From Asaia sp. W19 (GTDB lineage: Bacteria > Pseudomonadota > Alphaproteobacteria > Acetobacterales > Acetobacteraceae): 64,000 bases of DNA. The translations under genes were made by a program, and so were the position numbers. Below, piece by piece: positions 54,755-64,000 of this stretch; the stretch's first letter is position 1, and every line of letters begins with the position of its first letter. The stretch spans positions 62,001 to 126,000 of the forward strand of contig NZ_PNQZ01000061.1 in NCBI RefSeq assembly GCF_003994335.1. The letters run 5' to 3'. The notes below the pieces were generated by a model. The model was not told the DNA's origin, searched no databases, and saw nothing but the letters and a program-made list of their open reading frames with translations.

Positions 54755-57091
54755 TCAATTGTCGCTGGTTGCCTCCGATTTCTCATCGGAGTCTTCCTCT
54801 CCACTCTTGGGGGCGGAGGGGGTGACTTCGAGGAAATCGAAATGCAGGGCGTTATCCTTGAGACCGATGCGTACTGCACCGCCATTGGCCAGAGCGCCAA
54901 ACAGAAGCTCTTCCGCCAGGGGCTTCTTGATCGTGTCCTGAATGACACGTCCAAGTGGGCGTGCGCCGTAATGGCGGTCATAACCACGCTCTGCCAGCCA
55001 TTCCTTGGCCGCCGAGGTGATCTCGATGGTCACGTGACGATCTGCGAGTTGCGCCTCAAGCTGAAGCACGAATTTTTCTACGACACGGCCAACGGTCTCT
55101 GGCGTCAGATTAGCGAACGGAATGATCGCGTCCAGACGGTTGCGGAACTCGGGGGTGAAAAGACGCTTGATCGCATCCTCATCCTCGCCCACGCGGTCCG
55201 TCCGTCCAAAGCCCACTGCCTCCTTGCTCAGATCGGCGGCGCCCGCATTGGTCGTCATGATCAGGATCACATTGCGGAAGTCGATCGTCTTGCCGTTGTG
55301 GTCCGTCAGACGGCCGTGATCCATGACCTGGAGCAGGATGTTGTAGAGCTCCGGATGCGCCTTCTCGATTTCATCGAGCAGCAGCACGGCGTGAGGGTGC
55401 TGGTCGATGGCATCGGTGAGCAAGCCGCCCTGATCGAACCCGACATAACCCGGCGGGGCACCGATCAGGCGTGAAATGGAGTGACGCTCCATATATTCGG
55501 ACATATCGAAGCGGATCAGCTCGACGCCGAGAGAGGCCGCAAGCTGCTTGGCCACCTCGGTCTTGCCCACGCCCGTCGGGCCGGAGAACAGGTAATTGCC
55601 GATCGGTTTTTCCGGATCGCGCAGACCAGCCCGGGCCAGCTTGATGGCCGAGCTGAGGGCTTCGATGGCCCGATCCTGACCGAACACCATGTTCTTGAGA
55701 TCGCGCGACAGCAGGCGCAGTGTCTCGCGGTCATCGGTCGAAACTGATTTGGGCGGAATGCGCGCGATCTTCGCGACGATTTCCTCGATATCCTTGAGTG
55801 TCACCGTCTTGCGACGCTTGCTTTCGGGCAGAAGCATGCGGGATGCCCCGGCCTCGTCGATGATATCGATCGCCTTGTCCGGCAGCTTGCGGTCATGCAT
55901 GTATTTTGCCGACAGCTCGACGGCCGCCTTCAGCGCGTCATCGGTGTAACGCACCTTGTGATGACGCTCGTAACTACCCTTCAACCCGCGCAGGATCTTG
56001 ATTGTGTCGCTGATTGAGGGCTCCGGTACATCGATCTTCTGGAAGCGCCGGACCAGAGCGCGATCCTTCTCGAAATGCTGGCGGTATTCCTTGTAGGTGG
56101 TCGAGCCGATGCAACGCAGCGTGCCTGCAGCCAGCGCCGGCTTGAGCAAATTCGATGCGTCCATAGCGCCGCCGGAGGTTGCGCCTGCACCGATCACGGT
56201 ATGGATCTCGTCAATGAACAGAATGGCGCCTGGCGTCTGGTCGAGTTCGGTCACGACGGCCTTGAGACGTTCCTCGAAGTCACCGCGGTAGCGGGTTCCC
56301 GCAAGGAGCGCGCCCATGTCGAGAGAGAAGATCGTCGCATCGAGCAACACTTCAGGCACATCGCCCTCGACGATGCGCTTAGCCAGGCCTTCGGCGATAG
56401 CGGTCTTGCCCACCCCCGGATCGCCGACATAGAGCGGGTTATTCTTGGTACGGCGGCAGAGGATCTGGATCGTACGCTCGACCTCGCCGTCACGGCCGAT
56501 CAGCGGATCGATCTTGCCTTCTTCGGCGCGCTTGTTCAGATCGACGCAATAAGCCGCGAGGGCTTCCTGCGGCTTGGCGGCTTTGCCCTGCTTTTCCTCG
56601 CGCTCACCCTCTTCCTTGTCGCGCGACCCGGTTGGGGTGCGGCGGCTGGAGCGGTCAGGTGCCTTGGCAATGCCATGCGAGATGAAATTGACCGCATCAA
56701 GGCGCGTCATGTCCTGCAATTGCAGGAAATAGACAGCATGGCTCTCGCGCTCGGCAAACAGGGCGACGAGCACGTTGGCACCCGTCACTTCATCGCGGCC
56801 AGTAGATTGTACGTGAATCGCCGCGCGCTGGATCACGCGCTGGAAGGCCGCAGTCGGTTTGGGTTCGGTGGGGCGGTCCGAGGCCAGCCCAGCCAGATCC
56901 TTGTCCAGAAACTCCGTCAGGTCGGCACGCAGTTTCTCAAGATCGATGCCACACGCCTTGAATACTGTTACCGAATCGGTGTCTTCGGTTAGGGCAAGAA
57001 GCAGATGTTCGAGCGTGGCGTATTCGTGGCGTCGCTCACCAGCCAGGGTGAGGGCGCGATGGAGCGTCTGTTCGAGCATACGAGACAACAT
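54755..57091 (-). CDS. clpA: ATP-dependent Clp protease ATP-binding subunit ClpA
   Basis: The 778-residue Hsp100 unfoldase feeds substrates to ClpP. The N-domain ([32 protein letters not shown]-like region, residues 4-35) is followed by two AAA+ modules with Walker [16 protein letters not shown] and [15 protein letters not shown]. The second module has GYVG pore and [14 protein letters not shown] motifs. There is no ClpB-type middle coiled coil. The C-terminal tail is acidic ([14 protein letters not shown]). It lies 118 bases downstream of clpS on the same strand. Confidence 0.97.
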   Translation of the reverse strand: MLSRMLEQTLHRALTLAGERRHEYATLEHLLLALTEDTDSVTVFKACGIDLEKLRADLTEFLDKDLAGLASDRPTEPKPTAAFQRVIQRAAIHVQSTGRDEVTGANVLVALFAERESHAVYFLQLQDMTRLDAVNFISHGIAKAPDRSSRRTPTGSRDKEEGEREEKQGKAAKPQEALAAYCVDLNKRAEEGKIDPLIGRDGEVERTIQILCRRTKNNPLYVGDPGVGKTAIAEGLAKRIVEGDVPEVLLDATIFSLDMGALLAGTRYRGDFEERLKAVVTELDQTPGAILFIDEIHTVIGAGATSGGAMDASNLLKPALAAGTLRCIGSTTYKEYRQHFEKDRALVRRFQKIDVPEPSISDTIKILRGLKGSYERHHKVRYTDDALKAAVELSAKYMHDRKLPDKAIDIIDEAGASRMLLPESKRRKTVTLKDIEEIVAKIARIPPKSVSTDDRETLRLLSRDLKNMVFGQDRAIEALSSAIKLARAGLRDPEKPIGNYLFSGPTGVGKTEVAKQLAASLGVELIRFDMSEYMERHSISRLIGAPPGYVGFDQGGLLTDAIDQHPHAVLLLDEIEKAHPELYNILLQVMDHGRLTDHNGKTIDFRNVILIMTTNAGAADLSKEAVGFGRTDRVGEDEDAIKRLFTPEFRNRLDAIIPFANLTPETVGRVVEKFVLQLEAQLADRHVTIEITSAAKEWLAERGYDRHYGARPLGRVIQDTIKKPLAEELLFGALANGGAVRIGLKDNALHFDFLEVTPSAPKSGEEDSDEKSEATSDN

Positions 57092-57209
57092 GAGGGCGCT
57101 CCTTTGGGTCAGGCGTGACGGGCCAACGAGACAGGATGTAAGCAGATCTTGATTTTGTAAAAGGGTCTCATGCGCTGTTTCTGCGCCAGCTTCTGGTCGG
57201 GTCTGAGGT

Positions 57210-57668
57210 TCAGGCCTTCTCGATCATGCATTGCAGCGGATGCTGGTTCTGCCTGGCGAGGTCCATCACCTGCGTTACCTTGCTCTCTGCCACCTCGAAG
57301 GTGAAGACGCCGCAAACGCCGACACCCTTTTTGTGGACATTGAGCATGATATTCGTCGCTTCCTCCCGCGACTTCGAGAAAAAGCGCTCGAGCACATGAA
57401 CGACGAACTCCATCGGGGTATAATCGTCATTCAGCATCAACACCTTGTACATCGCCGGACGGCGCGTCTCGGGTCGGGTCTGGGTCACCACGCTTATGTG
57501 CGAGTCGTCTCCGGTGCCATTCTTGCCAGGGGGTTCATCGGGGCCGGAATCCTGCGCGCCGCGTACGAAAAGGGGGACTTCCCGGACGAGAAATGGCGCG
57601 CCGGGTGCAACACCAGGCGTTGTGGAGGTTTCAGGAGGTGTTGCGCGGGTATCCATGGTCACGACCAT
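57210..57668 (-). CDS. clpS: ATP-dependent Clp protease adaptor ClpS
   Basis: ClpS delivers N-degron substrates to ClpA. The conserved core (about residues 68-152) shows [41 protein letters not shown] and [17 protein letters not shown]. The N-terminal extension of about 65 residues is longer than in E. coli. ATG 57668 ([12 protein letters not shown]) is used; ATG 57656 is equally possible. clpS-clpA is the usual gene pair. Confidence 0.95.
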   Translation of the reverse strand: MVVTMDTRATPPETSTTPGVAPGAPFLVREVPLFVRGAQDSGPDEPPGKNGTGDDSHISVVTQTRPETRRPAMYKVLMLNDDYTPMEFVVHVLERFFSKSREEATNIMLNVHKKGVGVCGVFTFEVAESKVTQVMDLARQNQHPLQCMIEKA

Positions 57669-57834
57669 ATGGGATCGAAATAGGGATCGCAAAGATCTAA
57701 CAGGCCACAAAGCAGCAAATTACCGGATAAGCCATTCTTTACCTTATTTTTCCCGCAATTGAGTCAGATGATCATGGACGACAGGAAATGCGTCTGTCTA
57801 TGATGGGAAAACCGCCAGAAATCCGGGGGCACGA

Positions 57835-58965
57835 GTGACCTACTGCACGCAGTCCGAAAAGAAGAAGAGCCTGTCGAAGGCGAAGCGAACGGGCAAGGCG
57901 CGCAAATGGACCGTGTTCACCCGGACCGCTCTCGGCATCGGCCTGAGCGTCGGCATGGTCGCGACGCCCAAGTTGGCTCGTGCCCAGTATGCAGGGCATG
58001 TCAGCTCCTATGTTGTCGATGTGAATAGCGGTGCGGTGCTGTCGCAGGTCGACCCCGATCTCCAGCGCTACCCGGCCTCGCTGACCAAGCTGATGACACT
58101 CTACATGGCGTTTCGCGCTTTGCGCGCCGGGGATATCACGCCGGACACCGCCGTGCCGGTCTCGATCCACGCCTCTACACAGGCACCCTCCAAGCTTGGC
58201 CTCGTTCCGGGTACGCGTTTCACCGTGCAGCAAGCCATTCTAGGCCTGGTCACCAAATCGGCCAATGACGCTGCCTGCGCCCTCGGGGAACTCATCGGTG
58301 GGGGCGACGAGGTGCGTTTCGCCAACATGATGACGCAGCAGGCCCGTGCTCTCGGTATGTCCAACACGACATTTCGCAATGCCTCGGGTCTTCCGGACCC
58401 CGATCAGGTGACGACCGCGCGTGACCTCTCGATGCTGGCGCAGCATCTGGTTCAGGATTTTCCTGAATACTATCATTACTTCTCGACGCCGATGTTCGCA
58501 TTTCACGGCCGCATGATTCCGAACCACAACCCCATGCTCAAGACCTATGCCGGGGCTGATGGCATGAAGACCGGGTATACCGATCTTGCTGGCCATAATC
58601 TCATCACCTCCGCCATGCGCAGCAATGTGCGGCTGGTCGGAGTAGTGCTGGGCGCACGGTCGAACCCGCAGCGTAATGCCATGATGGCCTCGATCCTCGA
58701 TCAGGGCTTTGCGGCTGAGGGCGTAGCGCCCATGGCCCCGCTCCACCCTCCCGTGGTGCTGGCTCGGAATGCACGTCGTCACGGTCATGTGGCCGGAGGA
58801 TCGAGCGCAGTGTTCGAGGTGGCCGAGGCACCTACGGGGCCGCGCCGCTATCAGCCCGTCAGCCATGGCGCGAAGCGTCACAGTGTCGCCTCAGCCAAGC
58901 TGCGCATGGCCACATCGCGTCATGTCGTTTCAACCAAGAAGACATCGCGTCACCAGAAGGGCTAA
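57835..58965 (+). CDS. D-alanyl-D-alanine carboxypeptidase (peptidase S11)
   Basis: The 376-residue protein has an N-terminal basic region and signal segment (about 25-50, ending in LARAQ). The S11 catalytic motifs follow: SLTK (SxxK), SAND (SxN) and KTG in GMKTGYTDLAGHN. It trims peptidoglycan stem peptides in the periplasm. The C-terminal part (about 300-376) is basic, rich in His, Arg and Lys, and does not look like the usual PBP5 C-terminal domain. The start is GTG 57835 with GGGGG upstream; no in-frame ATG is available. A terminator follows. Confidence 0.92.
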   Translation: MTYCTQSEKKKSLSKAKRTGKARKWTVFTRTALGIGLSVGMVATPKLARAQYAGHVSSYVVDVNSGAVLSQVDPDLQRYPASLTKLMTLYMAFRALRAGDITPDTAVPVSIHASTQAPSKLGLVPGTRFTVQQAILGLVTKSANDAACALGELIGGGDEVRFANMMTQQARALGMSNTTFRNASGLPDPDQVTTARDLSMLAQHLVQDFPEYYHYFSTPMFAFHGRMIPNHNPMLKTYAGADGMKTGYTDLAGHNLITSAMRSNVRLVGVVLGARSNPQRNAMMASILDQGFAAEGVAPMAPLHPPVVLARNARRHGHVAGGSSAVFEVAEAPTGPRRYQPVSHGAKRHSVASAKLRMATSRHVVSTKKTSRHQKG

Positions 58966-58967
58966 TG

Positions 58968-58993
58968 AGCCAGGGCTGAATAGCCTGGCTTTT
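58968..58993 (+). terminator. Terminator after D,D-carboxypeptidase
   Basis: AGCCAGG (58968-58974) pairs with CCTGGCT (58984-58990), followed by a short TTT. Confidence 0.65.
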
Positions 58994-59102
58994 GGGGGTG
59001 GCACGGAAAAACCGCGCCATCAGCCTTGCTCCTTGCGCTGTCAAAGCGCATTTTCACTCATCTCCGATAATTAGAGACAATGAGTGGAGGCAGGAACAGG
59101 GC

Positions 59103-59903
59103 ATGGATAGTATGGCGCATGATCACGGTATCACCATCTACACCGAAGAGGATTTCGTCGGTCTGAGAAAAGCGGGTCAGCTTGCCGCGGCGACTCTCGA
59201 CATGATCACGCCTCATGTGGTGCCGGGCGCCAAGACAGATGACCTTAACCGCCTTATTCACGCGTTTACCCTGGATCACGGAGCGATTCCTGCGCCGCTG
59301 AATTATCGCGGCTTCCCCAAATCCTGCTGTATCTCGATCAATCATGTCGTTTGTCATGGTATTCCGGGTGAGCGCTGCCTGAAGGATGGGGATATCGTCA
59401 ATATCGATGTGACCTCGATCCTGGAGGGCTGGTACGGCGATACGTCGCGTATGTATCTGGTAGGCAATGTCCCCAAGAAGGCTGTCAATCTCGTTGAGGC
59501 AACGTACAAGGCGCTGATGCTCGGCATCGCAGAGGTGGCGCCGGGCAAGACGCTTGGCGATGTCGGTCATGCAATCCAGAGCTTTGCGGAAGGCAAGCGG
59601 CTTTCGGTCGTGCGTGATTTCTGTGGTCATGGCATCGGGCGCGAATTCCATGCCGAGCCGCAGGTCGTGCATTACGGTACTCCAGGCAAGGGATTGAAGC
59701 TGCGCGAGGGAATGGTCTTTACCATCGAGCCCATGCTCAATCTGGGCAAGGAAGGCACAAAGACGCTCGAAGATGGATGGACAGCCGTTACGCGCGACCG
59801 CTCTCTCTCTGCACAGTTCGAACATATGCTTGCCGTAACAAGCGATGGATGCGAGATTTTCACGCTATCGCCCGCTGGCTTTACGAAGCCGCCTTACGTC
59901 TGA
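59103..59903 (+). CDS. map: Methionine aminopeptidase, type I
   Basis: The 266-residue enzyme removes N-terminal methionine. The two-metal site is visible in GDIVNIDVTSILEGWYGDTSR (Asp, Asp), FCGHGIGREFHAEP (His), FTIEPML (Glu) and SAQFEHMLAV (Glu). ATG 59103 was chosen for its AGGA 8 bases upstream, although the frame extends to 58992. It is followed 39 bases later by the gamma-glutamyltransferase gene. Confidence 0.96.
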   Translation: MDSMAHDHGITIYTEEDFVGLRKAGQLAAATLDMITPHVVPGAKTDDLNRLIHAFTLDHGAIPAPLNYRGFPKSCCISINHVVCHGIPGERCLKDGDIVNIDVTSILEGWYGDTSRMYLVGNVPKKAVNLVEATYKALMLGIAEVAPGKTLGDVGHAIQSFAEGKRLSVVRDFCGHGIGREFHAEPQVVHYGTPGKGLKLREGMVFTIEPMLNLGKEGTKTLEDGWTAVTRDRSLSAQFEHMLAVTSDGCEIFTLSPAGFTKPPYV

Positions 59904-59942
59904 AGCTGATTGCTTCTGCCTGATCTGCAAGGAACGATCCAC

Positions 59943-61775
59943 GTGAAGCATGTCTGCATCCGGACGGCAGCCCTGTCGCTCCTCCTCGCTGGAGTTTCCC
60001 TGCCGAGTCTCGCCTCGGCAGCTCCTGCATCTGCGGCATCCCCCGCTCCCATGCCCTTCGACCCTCTTGCTTTCGGGACGGTCAATCCTGAGCTCAAGCC
60101 GGTCAAACCCGTCATGGGCACGCGCGGCATGGTGGTTTCGGCCCAGCATCTTGCCTCCGAGGCGGGCCGCAAGATCATGGCATCAGGCGGTAACGCGGCC
60201 GATGCCGCCGTTGCGGTAGGCTACGCGCTTGCAGTGGTCTATCCGGCCGCCGGTAATATCGGCGGCGGCGGTTTCATGACCCTGCGCCTGCCGGATGGCA
60301 AGACAACCTTCATCGATTTTCGCGAGCGCGCGCCTCAGGCCGCGACACCCACCATGTATCAGGACGCGCAGGGCAAGGTGGATGCGAAAGCCTCCATCGA
60401 GGGCTGGCGCGCCATAGGTGTTCCGGGCACGGTCGCGGGCCTGGACGAAATTCATCGTCGCTGGGGCAAGCTGAGCCGCGCCAAGGTGATGGCGCCCGCC
60501 ATCGAACTGGCCGAGAAGGGGTTCGTGATTGGCCAGGGCGATGCGGATCTGCTGCATACCAGCACCGACGCGTTCCGCAAGGACCCGCACGCTGCAAAAA
60601 TCTTTCTGCGCCCTGATGGCACGCCGCTTCAGCCGGGGGACCGACTGATTCAGACCGAACTGGCCCGCACATTGCGCAGCATCGCGAGCAAGGGGCCGGA
60701 TGTCTTCTATAAGGGGGATATCGCCCAGCGCGTGGTGGCGGCCAGCCAGAGCAATGGCGGCATCCTGACCCTTGCGGATTTCGCCGCCTATCATCCGCGT
60801 GAATTTGCGCCGATTCATTGCCAGTATCGCGGCTATGATATCGACACGGCCCCTCCGCCGAGCGGGGGAGGCGTCGCGCTGTGCGAGATGCTCGATATCC
60901 TCTCGGGCTATGACATGAAGCAACTCGGACTGAGAAGCGTCGCGGGGGTGCAGCGTCAGGTTGAGGCCATGCGTCACGCCTATTCCGATCGTCGCGATCT
61001 GGGCGATCCGGATTTCGTCAAGAATCCCGTGGCTCATCTGATCGACCCGGGTTACGCAGCTGAAATCCGCAAGGGTATTCCCCTGGATCACGCCCTGAAC
61101 TCCGATGCGCTCGTCGCCGGTGCTGCTTTGCCAGGTGCCACGCAGGCACAGCCAGCCGCAGATCGTGAAAAGCACGAGACGACCCAGTTCTCCGTGGCGG
61201 ATCGTTCAGGATTTGCCATTTCGGCCACCTACACGCTCAATGGCTGGTTCGGGGCTGGGGTGATTGGCGGCGATACGGGCTTCTTTCTCAATGACGAGAT
61301 GGATGATTTTGCCGCCAAGCCGGGCAGCGCGAACATGTTCGGCATTGTCGGATCGGAGGCGAACGCCATCGCGCCGGGCAAGACGCCGCTTTCGTCCATG
61401 GCCCCCACCATCATTTCCCATGAGGGCAAGCCGTTCATGGTAATCGGCAGTCCGGGCGGCTCACGCATCCCCACCATCGTGTTGTCTGTGGTGCTGGGCG
61501 TGATCGATGGCGGGCTCGATATCCAGCAGGCCGTCGATCTGCCGCGACTCCATGAGCAGTGGAAGCCCTCCGCCATCGAACTCGAGCCGCGCGCGCTCAG
61601 TACGGATGTCATGCAGCAGCTTCAGCTCGAGGGATACGCACTCTCGCCGCATCGCCCCTGGGGCGTGGCGGAAGGGATCCTCTTCGGGCGGCCCTCTGTG
61701 GCGGCCCCCGCAACCGGCAAGCTCTATGGCGGCTGGGATCGTCGTCATGAGGGTGGCGGAGCGAGCGGATTGTAA
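59943..61775 (+). CDS. ggt: Gamma-glutamyltransferase
   Basis: The 610-residue protein has a signal peptide (about 1-27, ending ASA) and acts in the periplasm on glutathione and gamma-glutamyl compounds. It is made as a precursor that cleaves itself before Thr413 in ETTQFSVADRSG; the usual motif is TTH, so Gln415 in place of His is uncommon. GNAADAAVAVGYALAVVYPAAGNIGGGGF and the late SSMAPTII and GSPGGSRIPT motifs are standard. The start is GTG 59943 after AAGGAAC. Confidence 0.95.
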   Translation: MKHVCIRTAALSLLLAGVSLPSLASAAPASAASPAPMPFDPLAFGTVNPELKPVKPVMGTRGMVVSAQHLASEAGRKIMASGGNAADAAVAVGYALAVVYPAAGNIGGGGFMTLRLPDGKTTFIDFRERAPQAATPTMYQDAQGKVDAKASIEGWRAIGVPGTVAGLDEIHRRWGKLSRAKVMAPAIELAEKGFVIGQGDADLLHTSTDAFRKDPHAAKIFLRPDGTPLQPGDRLIQTELARTLRSIASKGPDVFYKGDIAQRVVAASQSNGGILTLADFAAYHPREFAPIHCQYRGYDIDTAPPPSGGGVALCEMLDILSGYDMKQLGLRSVAGVQRQVEAMRHAYSDRRDLGDPDFVKNPVAHLIDPGYAAEIRKGIPLDHALNSDALVAGAALPGATQAQPAADREKHETTQFSVADRSGFAISATYTLNGWFGAGVIGGDTGFFLNDEMDDFAAKPGSANMFGIVGSEANAIAPGKTPLSSMAPTIISHEGKPFMVIGSPGGSRIPTIVLSVVLGVIDGGLDIQQAVDLPRLHEQWKPSAIELEPRALSTDVMQQLQLEGYALSPHRPWGVAEGILFGRPSVAAPATGKLYGGWDRRHEGGGASGL

Positions 61776-61783
61776 AAAACCTG

Positions 61784-61813
61784 ATTCTGCCTCTTGCGTA
61801 GCAGAGGCAGAAT
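61784..61813 (+). terminator. Hairpin between ggt and SRP RNA
   Basis: ATTCTGCCTCT (61784-61794) and AGAGGCAGAAT (61803-61813) make a perfect 11-bp stem 8 bases after the ggt stop. No T run follows. It probably protects or ends the ggt mRNA and lies where the SRP RNA promoter would be expected. Confidence 0.6.
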
Positions 61814-61830
61814 GGTGTTAACCCTGCACC

Positions 61831-61927
61831 GGGAGGTCGGCCTTGGACGGACGGCTTGCGAACCCGGTCAGGTCCGGAAGGAAGCAGCCGCAGTGAGTTT
61901 TGTACGGGTCATGTGTTCGGCCTCCCA
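61831..61927 (+). ncRNA. ffs: Signal recognition particle RNA, small (4.5S) type
   Basis: The conserved SRP tetraloop and Ffh-binding region GGTCAGGTCCGGAAGGAAGC lies at 61867-61886. The ends GGGAGG (61831 on) and CCTCCC (to 61926) pair, giving the expected single hairpin of about 97 bases. The gene sits just upstream of dnaX, its usual place in many bacteria. Exact ends are estimated. Confidence 0.93.
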
Positions 61928-61960
61928 CCCTCTGAAGCAGCCGGTCGCGCCACGCGCCTC

Positions 61961-64000
61961 ATGACGCCCTCAGACCCCCCTCTTCATGACGATGAAATTC
62001 CGCTCCCCCCGGCCGAGGCGGGAGGGTTTTTCGATGAGCCCCCTGCAGCCCCGTCGACGCCGACGCCTGCTGCTCCTGCCAGGACAACATCCGAGCGGAG
62101 CGGGCCATATCGCGTTCTCGCGCGCAAATACCGTCCCCAGCATTTTGATGACCTGATCGGACAGGATGCGACGGTACGTATCCTGCGTCGCGCTTTTCAG
62201 CTCGGGCGTGTGGCGCATGCCTTCATGCTCACCGGCGTGCGTGGCGTAGGCAAGACCACCACGGCCCGTATCATTGCGCGTGCACTGAACTGCATCGGGA
62301 CAGACGGGCAGGGCGGCCCCACGGCCGATCCATGCGGCGTCTGCGCCAATTGCACGGCGATTCTGGCAGACCGTCATCCTGACGTGCTGGAAATGGACGC
62401 CGCCTCGCGTACCGGCGTGGACGATATTCGTGAAATCATCGAGGCGACGCGATTCCGCCCGATGCAGGGGCGTATGAAGGTCTTCATCATCGATGAGGTC
62501 CATATGCTCTCGCGCAATGCGTTCAATGCATTGCTCAAGACGCTGGAAGAGCCCCCTGAACAGGTCACGTTCATTTTCGCGACCACCGAATTGCGCAAGG
62601 TACCGGTTACCGTGCTGTCGCGCTGCCAGCGTTTCGATCTGCGTCGCGTGCCGCAGGAAATGCTGATGCAGCATTTCGCCGGGATTGCGGAGAAGGAAGC
62701 GGTCGCGTTTTCTGAAGAAGCGCTTTCTCTCATTGCACGGGCTGCGGATGGTTCGGTGCGCGACGGTCTCTCGCTGCTCGATCAGGCGATTGCGCAAGGC
62801 GAGGGCGAAGGCGCTGCGCAGATCGAAGCGCCGATGGTCAGCGCCATGCTGGGACTGGCCGATCGTCAGCTCGTTTTCGACCTGTTCGAAGTACTTATGC
62901 AGGGCAAGGCCGACGAGGCGCTGTCCATCTCGGGGCAGGCCTACGCGCAGGGAGCCGATCTCGGTATCCTGCTGGCAGATCTGCTCGACCTGATTCATGT
63001 GATTTCGCGCCTCAAGGCGATTCCGGCGTTGCGTCACAGCCGTGAACTCCCTGAGGCCGAGCGCGATCGTGGGGCGTCTCTTGCAGACCGCCTGCCCAAT
63101 GCCGAGCTCGGTCGTGCCTGGCAGATCCTGCTGAAGGGCATTCAGGAAGTCGAACAGGCCCCGGATCGTCGTGCTGCTGCCGAGATGGTGCTCATCCGCC
63201 TTTGCTATGCGAGCACCCTGCCCACGCCCGATCGTGTGGCGCGGATGGTCCTTCAGATGCCCGTCGAGAAGCGCGCATCCGATCCGTCCAGCGTCGGCGG
63301 TGAGGCTATGCAGGGCGGTACTTCCTTGGGCTCGAACGGCGCGTCTTCGGTTTCCGGCCCTTACGCTGCTGCGCAGCACGGGGGAGATGCCGGGGGGGAT
63401 GATCGCCCCCGCGCAGCGCTGCGGCTCGTGGCCAATGGCGGCGTTGCTTACGATCCCGTGACCTCCGCACCGGCGCAGGCTCTGGCACCTACCCCTGTAC
63501 TGGCCCCTGTCCCGCCGGTCCCTGAGGGAGAGACATCCGAAGCTCCGCCACCCCCTTTGAGGTCATGGCGGGAGATGGTTGCTTTCGTGGCGCGCCAGTC
63601 CGAAGCCATGCTGCATGGGACATTGCGTCACTCCGCCCATCTCGTGCGCTTTGAGCCGCCTCACGTGGCTTTGCGCATGGCGCGCGGCACGCCGCCCCGT
63701 ATCGAGACGCGTCTTCAGGCCTTGCTGGAGAAAACCTATCCCGGCCAATGGCATGTCGAAGCCTCGCAGGAAGAAGGCGAACCGACACTCGATGAGCAGG
63801 GCGCCGAGATTGTGGCGCTTCGGCGTGAAGAGCTTCACGCCCACCCTCTGCTGCGCGCCATTCTTGATGTGTTTCCCGATGCTCGTGTCGGCGAGCCCAA
63901 GGATCTTTCGCTCGATGAGTATGGACTTCCCCCTGAGGAGCTGGAGGAACCGGCGAGCTGGACAGCAGAACCCGCCGCGCCGGATCTGGACTTTGCCCCG
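61961..64000 (+). CDS. dnaX: DNA polymerase III subunits gamma and tau, N-terminal part
   Basis: The frame opens at ATG 61961 and runs off the window after 680 residues. The first 46 residues are a Pro/Ala-rich extension; the AAA+ core starts at YRVLARKYRPQHFDDLIGQ. Walker A is GVRGVGKTTTARI, the zinc cysteines are in the segment ALNCIGTDG through CGVCANC, Walker B is FIIDEVHMLS, and sensor 1 and the arginine finger are in FATTELRKVP and SRCQRF. A long linker (about 440-530) leads to the start of the tau C-terminal domain. It forms the clamp loader. Confidence 0.96.
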   Translation, partial: MTPSDPPLHDDEIPLPPAEAGGFFDEPPAAPSTPTPAAPARTTSERSGPYRVLARKYRPQHFDDLIGQDATVRILRRAFQLGRVAHAFMLTGVRGVGKTTTARIIARALNCIGTDGQGGPTADPCGVCANCTAILADRHPDVLEMDAASRTGVDDIREIIEATRFRPMQGRMKVFIIDEVHMLSRNAFNALLKTLEEPPEQVTFIFATTELRKVPVTVLSRCQRFDLRRVPQEMLMQHFAGIAEKEAVAFSEEALSLIARAADGSVRDGLSLLDQAIAQGEGEGAAQIEAPMVSAMLGLADRQLVFDLFEVLMQGKADEALSISGQAYAQGADLGILLADLLDLIHVISRLKAIPALRHSRELPEAERDRGASLADRLPNAELGRAWQILLKGIQEVEQAPDRRAAAEMVLIRLCYASTLPTPDRVARMVLQMPVEKRASDPSSVGGEAMQGGTSLGSNGASSVSGPYAAAQHGGDAGGDDRPRAALRLVANGGVAYDPVTSAPAQALAPTPVLAPVPPVPEGETSEAPPPPLRSWREMVAFVARQSEAMLHGTLRHSAHLVRFEPPHVALRMARGTPPRIETRLQALLEKTYPGQWHVEASQEEGEPTLDEQGAEIVALRREELHAHPLLRAILDVFPDARVGEPKDLSLDEYGLPPEELEEPASWTAEPAAPDLDFAP

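Overview
The window reads as a piece of chromosome from an acetic acid bacterium (Alphaproteobacteria, Acetobacteraceae; the Asaia/Gluconobacter/Acetobacter group fits). The reasons are high GC, dense gene packing with many ATGA overlaps, an rpsO-pnp block next to rimP-nusA-ylxR-infB-rbfA-truB, a short-chain dehydrogenase that closely resembles Gluconobacter xylitol dehydrogenase as I remember it, a DksA without its zinc cysteines, and several alphaproteobacterial families (DUF1489, LOV histidine kinase, FUSC). The genus is inference.

Layout. 1-7.2 kb: start of a tricorn-like protease, heme exporter genes ccmB-ccmA, aconitase acnA, and a polar amino acid ABC transporter whose binding protein and permease are one polypeptide. 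7.2-10.9 kb: a small membrane protein and a three-gene minus-strand cluster built around a membrane-anchored ClpB-like AAA+ ATPase. This cluster is the best candidate here for an undescribed system. 11.1-21 kb: the translation/transcription operon rimP-nusA-ylxR-infB-rbfA-truB-rpsO-pnp, preceded by an intrinsic terminator directly against the rimP start codon. 21-30.3 kb: a nitronate monooxygenase-like flavoprotein, FUSC transporter, DUF1489, a periplasmic nucleoside hydrolase, hemW, kup and yggS. 30.3-37.7 kb: rsmB, rpe, heparinase-like protein, glycosyltransferase, and a DesK/DesR-type two-component operon. 37.9-45 kb: tyrS, an alpha/beta hydrolase, two tandem cysteine desulfurases, ferredoxin, mnmA and a glutathione S-transferase; the desulfurases plausibly feed sulfur to MnmA and Fe-S clusters.

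45-54.7 kb is the most accessory part: dksA, tRNA-Thr(GGT), a broken HicB-like antitoxin, an orphan membrane protein, a LOV blue-light histidine kinase with a single-domain response regulator, two sugar-alcohol-type dehydrogenases, a small DUF333 lipoprotein, a HAD protein that has lost its catalytic residues, an intact HAD phosphatase, and a coupled DUF2945-DUF3465 pair. 54.7-64 kb returns to housekeeping: clpA, clpS, a D,D-carboxypeptidase, methionine aminopeptidase, gamma-glutamyltransferase, the SRP RNA gene and the start of dnaX, which runs off the window.

Two genes (the glnQ-like ATPase and hemW) have no ATG, GTG or TTG upstream of their essential N-terminal motifs. In both, the best available start is a CTG that overlaps the stop codon of the preceding gene.
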